Shown: positions 5,220 to 8,441 of the stretch, piece by piece | Layout of the letters: each line of letters starts with the position of its first letter | Position numbering within the stretch: the stretch's first letter is position 1 | Assembly (NCBI GenBank): GCA_013153655.1 | Contig: JAADEB010000046.1 | Coordinates: forward strand, 1 to 8,441 | DNA length: 8,441 bases | Direction: 5' to 3' | From: Chlorobiota bacterium | GTDB lineage: Bacteria; Bacteroidota; Bacteroidia; Flavobacteriales; Flavobacteriaceae | Notes under the pieces: model-generated | The model's database searches: none | Told to the model about the DNA's origin: nothing | Seen by the model: the letters and a program-made list of their open reading frames with translations, nothing else | Made by a program: the position numbers and the translations under genes

Positions 5220-6587
5220 ATGAATCGAACGATAATAAATGCATTAATATTTATGATATTGTTCGGCCTGCAAAGTCTGCACGCCCAAAAGCGCATCAAG
5301 GTGGACGGCATTGTGGCCGTGGTGGGAAGCGAAGCCATTCTTCAATCCGATATCGACAACCTGCGCCTCCAAATGAAGGAGCAAGGCCTGCCCGTGAAGG
5401 ACCTGGACGATTGCGAGCTTCTCGAAACCATGCTCCAACGCCAAATCCTCATTTCCGAGGCCAAAGCCGACACCAACATTACCAAAATGGTGGACCGCAA
5501 CGCCGTGCGCGACCAAGCCGAACAACAATTGAAATACATCGAAATGCAAGCCGGCGGCCTGGACAAAGTCCTGGAAATGTACCACAAAAAGAACAAGCAG
5601 GAACTCCTGGACGCCATCACCGATTTCAATTACGACAACGAACTCTACAACGCCATTCAGCGGCAAATCACCGAAAAGGTGGACATTACGCCCGACGAGG
5701 TAAAACATTTCTTCGAATCCATTCCCGCCGACAAGGTGCCCGAATTTTCCACCCAAGTGGAATTGCAGCAAATCGTGATTAAACCCCATGCCGACAGCAC
5801 CGAAATCAAGCGCGTGGTGAACCGCCTCAAAGAAATCCGCCAAAACATTCTGGCAGGCAAAACCTCCTTCAACGCCCAAGCCATCCTCTATTCCGAGGAT
5901 CCGGCCACACGCCCCACCGGCGGCCTCATGACCATCGACAAAAACACACCCTTGGTACAGAAATTCAAGGACGTAGCCTTTTCGCTGGACGAAGGCGAAA
6001 TATCGGAACCTTTCGAAACCGAATTCGGTTGGCATATCGTGAAGGTGGACAAAATCAAAGGACGCCAACGCGAAGTGCGCCACATCCTGATGATCCCGCG
6101 CGTAACTTCCGAAAACAAGCGCCAAGCCAAGGAAAAACTGGAAAAAATCCGCAAGCGCATTGCCGACGGTGAAATTTCCTTCGAGGAAGCGGCTCGCAAC
6201 TTTTCCGAAGACAAGGAATCGGCCAAGCGAGGCGGCTTGCTCATCGACCCGGCCACCGGCGAAAGTCTGATGGAAACCACCAAACTGGATCCCGCCGTGT
6301 ATGCCCAATTGGTGGGACGCAACGAAGGCGACATGACCGACGTATTCGAAACCCGTGACCCTACGGGAAGCATTTCCTACAAATTGATTAAAATCAAGAA
6401 AAAAATCCCGCCCCACAAAGCCGATTTTGTCAAGGACTACGCCAAAATCTATCAAATGGCTTTGGAAGATAAAAAACAAAAGGTGATCCTCCAATGGATC
6501 AATGACCATTTGAAAAACACCTACATCTACATCGCCCCCGAATACCGAAAATGCAAGTTCAAAATCAATTGGTTGAGTCATGAATAA
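5220..6587 (+). CDS. surA: SurA-type periplasmic chaperone / peptidyl-prolyl isomerase
   Basis: 455 residues from the ATG at 5220, with classic SurA order. The signal peptide (MNRTIINALIFMILFGLQSLHA, cleavage before Q23) is followed by a SurA N-domain (about 25-165: VDGIVAVVGSEAILQSDIDN, then a LLETMLQRQILISEA helix). Parvulin 1 (about 178-278) has FGWHIVKV with His272 but Gln184 in place of the first His. Parvulin 2 (about 283-392) keeps His288 in VRHILMI and the AKRGG loop but has lost the closing WH (SYKLIKI). A short C-terminal helix (about 400-435) completes the fold. The role is delivery and folding of outer-membrane proteins in the periplasm. The frame stays open upstream to 5148, but those codons are the AAATCCC repeat read as NPKSQIL, so the start after the repeat is preferred. 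The 3' end overlaps moxR by 8 nt. Confidence 0.9.
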   Translation: MNRTIINALIFMILFGLQSLHAQKRIKVDGIVAVVGSEAILQSDIDNLRLQMKEQGLPVKDLDDCELLETMLQRQILISEAKADTNITKMVDRNAVRDQAEQQLKYIEMQAGGLDKVLEMYHKKNKQELLDAITDFNYDNELYNAIQRQITEKVDITPDEVKHFFESIPADKVPEFSTQVELQQIVIKPHADSTEIKRVVNRLKEIRQNILAGKTSFNAQAILYSEDPATRPTGGLMTIDKNTPLVQKFKDVAFSLDEGEISEPFETEFGWHIVKVDKIKGRQREVRHILMIPRVTSENKRQAKEKLEKIRKRIADGEISFEEAARNFSEDKESAKRGGLLIDPATGESLMETTKLDPAVYAQLVGRNEGDMTDVFETRDPTGSISYKLIKIKKKIPPHKADFVKDYAKIYQMALEDKKQKVILQWINDHLKNTYIYIAPEYRKCKFKINWLSHE

Positions 6588-7536
6588 TCCCGTCGAACTC
6601 ATCGAGCGCTTCCGCGACCGCACGGAGGCCCTCAAAAAGGAAATCGCCAAGAAAATCGTCGGACAGGACGATATTATCCATACCATCCTTTTGTCCATCT
6701 TTTCGCAAGGCCACAGCCTGCTGGTCGGAGTGCCGGGATTGGCCAAAACCCTCATGATCAAAACATTGGCCGACGCTTTGGACCTGTCGTTCAGTCGTAT
6801 CCAATTCACGCCGGACCTGATGCCGTCCGACATTTTGGGTAGCGAAATTCTGGACCAAAACCGTCAATTCAAGTTTATCAAAGGCCCCGTTTTTGCCAAC
6901 ATCATCCTGGCCGACGAAATCAACCGTACGCCGCCCAAAACCCAATCGGCCCTGCTGGAAGCCATGCAGGAGCGGCGCGTTACGGTGGCCGGCCGCACTT
7001 TCGATTTGGACAAACCTTTCTTCGTATTGGCCACCCAAAACCCCATCGAACAGGAAGGTACCTATCCTTTGCCCGAGGCCCAATTGGACCGTTTTATGTT
7101 TTCGCTCTATGTGGATTATCCCGGTTTCGACGAGGAAGTGGAAATCGTCAACCGGACCACCGGTGAGGTGAATGAAGAAGTGAAACCCGTGCTCGGTGCC
7201 GGCGAAATCCTGCAATACCAAGACTTGGTTCGCCGTATGCCCGTGGCGCCCAATGTGGTGGAATATGCCGTGGGATTGGCCCGCAAGACCCGTCCCGGAC
7301 AAGACGAAGCGCCCGACATGGTTCGCCAATACGTCCGCTACGGAGCCGGACCGCGCGCCTCACAATACCTGATTCTGGGAGCCAAGGCCAACGCTCTGTT
7401 TCGCGGCAAGGCCTCGCCGGATGCCGAAGACGTACGCCAAGTGGCCGAAGCCGTTTTGCGCCACCGCGTGCTGCGCAACTACAAAGCCGAAGCCGAAGGC
7501 ATCACCGGCCGCGACATTATCCGTGCCATTTTGTAG
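6580..7536 (+). CDS. moxR: MoxR-family AAA+ ATPase
   Basis: 318 residues, cytoplasmic. Motifs in order are Walker A GVPGLAKT (50-57), the MoxR signature around FTPDLMPSDILGSEI (76-90), Walker B IILADEIN (108-115), sensor 1 ATQNP (Asn154), LDRFMF with the presumed Arg finger Arg171, and sensor 2 GAGPRAS (Arg259). A C-terminal lid domain runs to the end. The length is normal for the family, perhaps a few residues short at the C-terminus (ends DIIRAIL). MoxR ATPases act as chaperones that activate von Willebrand A-domain or metal-containing partners. The ATG overlaps the surA stop (ATGAATAA), so the two are probably co-translated. No DUF58 or vWA partner gene follows, which is unusual, so the client is unknown. 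Confidence 0.95.
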   Translation: MNNPVELIERFRDRTEALKKEIAKKIVGQDDIIHTILLSIFSQGHSLLVGVPGLAKTLMIKTLADALDLSFSRIQFTPDLMPSDILGSEILDQNRQFKFIKGPVFANIILADEINRTPPKTQSALLEAMQERRVTVAGRTFDLDKPFFVLATQNPIEQEGTYPLPEAQLDRFMFSLYVDYPGFDEEVEIVNRTTGEVNEEVKPVLGAGEILQYQDLVRRMPVAPNVVEYAVGLARKTRPGQDEAPDMVRQYVRYGAGPRASQYLILGAKANALFRGKASPDAEDVRQVAEAVLRHRVLRNYKAEAEGITGRDIIRAIL

Positions 7537-7570
7537 GGAGCAAGAAGAAAGGATAATGGGGAATGATATA

Positions 7571-7636
7571 TTCCGGAAGAGACTATCGGAAAGCAGGTTT
7601 AAGGATGGAAACGTAAAATGCCTTTACATTCCGGAA
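7571..7636. promoter_or_regulatory. Pair of TTCCGGAA palindromes before the lipoprotein gene
   Basis: Two perfect 8-bp palindromes TTCCGGAA lie at 7571-7578 and 7629-7636, centred 58 bp apart. The second ends one base before the ATG at 7638. Such a pair could be an operator, but 8-mers recur by chance and no regulator is linked to it. The 101-nt gap between the two genes shows no clear TAnnTTTG box and no terminator. Confidence 0.2.
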
Positions 7637-7637
7637 A

Positions 7638-8051
7638 ATGAAAGAAACTAAAATATTTTTTTGGCTGTTGGGAATACTGATAATAAGTTGTCAAACACCT
7701 CATAATAATAGTGTTCCTCCAAAAATATCTCATTCATTTCAAACGTTTATCCGTCAATTTGATCATGATACTATTTTTCGAAAACAACATATATCCGACA
7801 GCTTGACAATTCTTATAAAAGATCTGGATGAAAATAAAACCGTTATTAAAAAAGCGGATTCCCGGCCGGAACTACCTTCATTTACACAAATGAACCAAGG
7901 AGAAAACGGATATAAATGGGAAATAATCTACAAAAAAGATACTGTTTTATATGTCCAACGAGGTATTGATAACGGAATTTACATTACCTATATGTTTGTC
8001 AAAAAAAATAAAGATTGGTTTCTAGTCAAAATCATAGATGAGTCCGATTAG
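7638..8051 (+). CDS. Small DUF4348-like lipoprotein
   Basis: 137 residues. The N-terminus MKETKIFFWLLGILIISC is a lipoprotein signal with lipobox IISC and Cys18 as the acylated residue. The body contains FQTFIRQFDHDTIFRKQHI (34-52) and a closing VQRGIDNGIYITYMFVKKNKDWFLVKIIDESD (106-137). The GIDNGIYI..YFV...W.LV.I.D.S pattern recalls the Bacteroidota DUF4348 family, whose function is unknown. No acidic residue follows the Cys (QTPHN), so retention in the periplasm is more likely than surface export. Base use differs sharply from the neighbours: G+C is roughly one third, against about half in moxR and surA, with AT-ending codons favoured. That may mean transfer from another genome or low expression. 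It starts 101 nt after moxR and is unlikely to be functionally tied to it. Confidence 0.75.
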   Translation: MKETKIFFWLLGILIISCQTPHNNSVPPKISHSFQTFIRQFDHDTIFRKQHISDSLTILIKDLDENKTVIKKADSRPELPSFTQMNQGENGYKWEIIYKKDTVLYVQRGIDNGIYITYMFVKKNKDWFLVKIIDESD

Positions 8052-8056
8052 CTTTT

Positions 8057-8074
8057 CTTTTTCAAAAAGTTTTT
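8057..8074 (+). terminator. Weak A/T terminator-like hairpin
   Basis: CTTTTT (8057-8062) faces AAAAAG (8064-8069) with a T run (8070-8074) immediately after, just past the lipoprotein stop. The stem is pure A/T except for one pair and the 1-nt loop is too tight, so only part of it can form. Bases 8075-8208 hold no gene or repeat I can support. Confidence 0.3.
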
Positions 8075-8208
8075 AATCACATAAATTGTTCAAAGGAATA
8101 AGGAATTATATCCACCCTCCCGAAGAATGTATCTTCTAAGGCAAATGTCCGAAGAAATGATAGGTAACCCAAATGACGTCTCTATCATATGATGATTTGA
8201 TGGATGAT

Positions 8209-8240
8209 ATGTAAAGACGCCGTGTACGGCGTCTTTACAT
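8209..8240. repeat. Perfect 15-bp-arm palindrome ATGTAAAGACGCCGT...
   Basis: ATGTAAAGACGCCGT (8209-8223) is exactly complementary to ACGGCGTCTTTACAT (8226-8240), with GT in the centre. It resembles the GTAGAGACG...CGTCTCTAC class of bacterial intergenic palindromes (recall, not a search). It could act as a bidirectional terminator or be a REP-like element. The last 11 bases plus what follows (CTTTACATTCCG) also occur at 7622-7633. Confidence 0.7.
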
Positions 8241-8302
8241 TCCGTTAACCGTTCCACATTAACCATTTTTCGTTCTACGTTCTCCGTTTCCCTTTTCCCG
8301 GT
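8240..8302. repeat. Heptad tract of nine NNNCGTT-like units
   Basis: Units in order are TTCCGTT, AACCGTT, CCACATT, AACCATT, TTTCGTT, CTACGTT, CTCCGTT, TCCCTTT, TCCCGGT. Period and word style match the tracts at 91-118 and 523-536 (TTCCACA, GTCCGTT, TCCCATT). The tract begins on the last base of the palindrome. Confidence 0.6.
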
Positions 8303-8441
8303 GCGGTTGGCCTTGTGCGTTGGCCATGCGCGAGGGGGCGGAGCGGCAGTGCGCGAAGGGGATGCCGAAGGTTCGGCGCGGCGGCGGAGGCGACCAACGG
8401 AAGCCACCGTACGCCGCATGCCGACCGAGAGCAGACCCGAG
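8301..8441. repeat. G+C-rich repeat-like block running off the window
   Basis: The base composition jumps to strongly G+C-rich and purine-rich. GTGCGGTTGGCC (8301-8312) is followed at once by a near-copy GTGCGTTGGCC (8315-8325). GCCGAA-GG-TTCGGC (8364-8377) is a perfect short hairpin. An open frame from the ATG at 8326 runs to the edge (MREGAERQCAKG...), but it looks like a structured repeat read as protein rather than a gene. It could be the start of a structured RNA or a dispersed element; the right edge of the window cuts it. Confidence 0.4.

Noticed and set aside
5244..6833. 529-codon open frame on the - strand
   Set aside because: It is the antisense shadow of surA and the start of moxR; the low-complexity hydrophobic product reflects the opposite strand's codon bias.
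7556..7651. Small frame starting MGNDIFRKRL in the gap after moxR
   Set aside because: About 31 codons with no start signal; it overlaps the start of the DUF4348-like gene and its TTCCGGAA sites. Nothing supports it as a gene.
8090..8419. 109-codon open frame on the - strand
   Set aside because: It crosses the palindrome, the heptad tract and the G+C-rich block, and its product is a patchwork of these repeats.

Overview
The window reads as chromosomal DNA of a Bacteroidota bacterium. Three things point there: the gene set (a run of SurA/PpiC-type periplasmic foldases ending in a MoxR AAA+ ATPase, a pRiA4b ORF-3/IS1096-passenger-like protein with an acidic tail, and a DUF4348-like lipoprotein), signal peptides ending in the Bacteroidota-style LNAQ and LHAQ, and TAnnTTTG-like promoter boxes with no clear Shine-Dalgarno sites. 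All assigned genes lie on the + strand. No rRNA, tRNA, CRISPR array, transposase or phage gene was recognised. Genus cannot be told from what is visible.

Layout. 1-975 is almost entirely non-coding: perhaps the tail of an upstream gene, a strong terminator-like hairpin (175-224), a tandem 52/53-bp repeat (264-443), and stretches of degenerate 6-9 bp periodic DNA around a dispersed inverted-repeat element (708-818). 976-1509 encodes the pRiA4b ORF-3-like protein. 1510-2049 holds several hairpins, two of them long (1712-1801, 1825-1876), and then the probable promoter zone of the foldase cluster. 2050-4828 encodes a two-parvulin-domain PPIase and, overlapping it by 38 nt, a lipoprotein of the same chaperone group. 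4829-5219 is a 391-nt gap made almost wholly of repeats, including about 209 bp with a continuous 7-bp period. 5220-7536 encodes SurA and MoxR, overlapping by 8 nt. 7638-8051 is an A+T-rich DUF4348-like lipoprotein gene. 8052-8441 is non-coding: a weak terminator, a perfect-arm palindrome, another heptad tract and a G+C-rich block running off the edge.

How the genes fit together. The three exported proteins (PpiC-like, lipoprotein, SurA) probably work in the periplasm on folding or escorting outer-membrane and secreted proteins. The overlapping ends suggest coupled translation within the pairs PpiC/lipoprotein and SurA/MoxR. MoxR is cytoplasmic, and its usual DUF58/von Willebrand A partners are absent downstream. 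The pRiA4b-like gene and the DUF4348-like gene look unrelated to this job.

I see no convincing undescribed multi-gene system. The most unusual signal is in the intergenic DNA: nearly every large gap contains short degenerate tandem words, most often 7 bp, mixed with several hairpin or inverted-repeat families.
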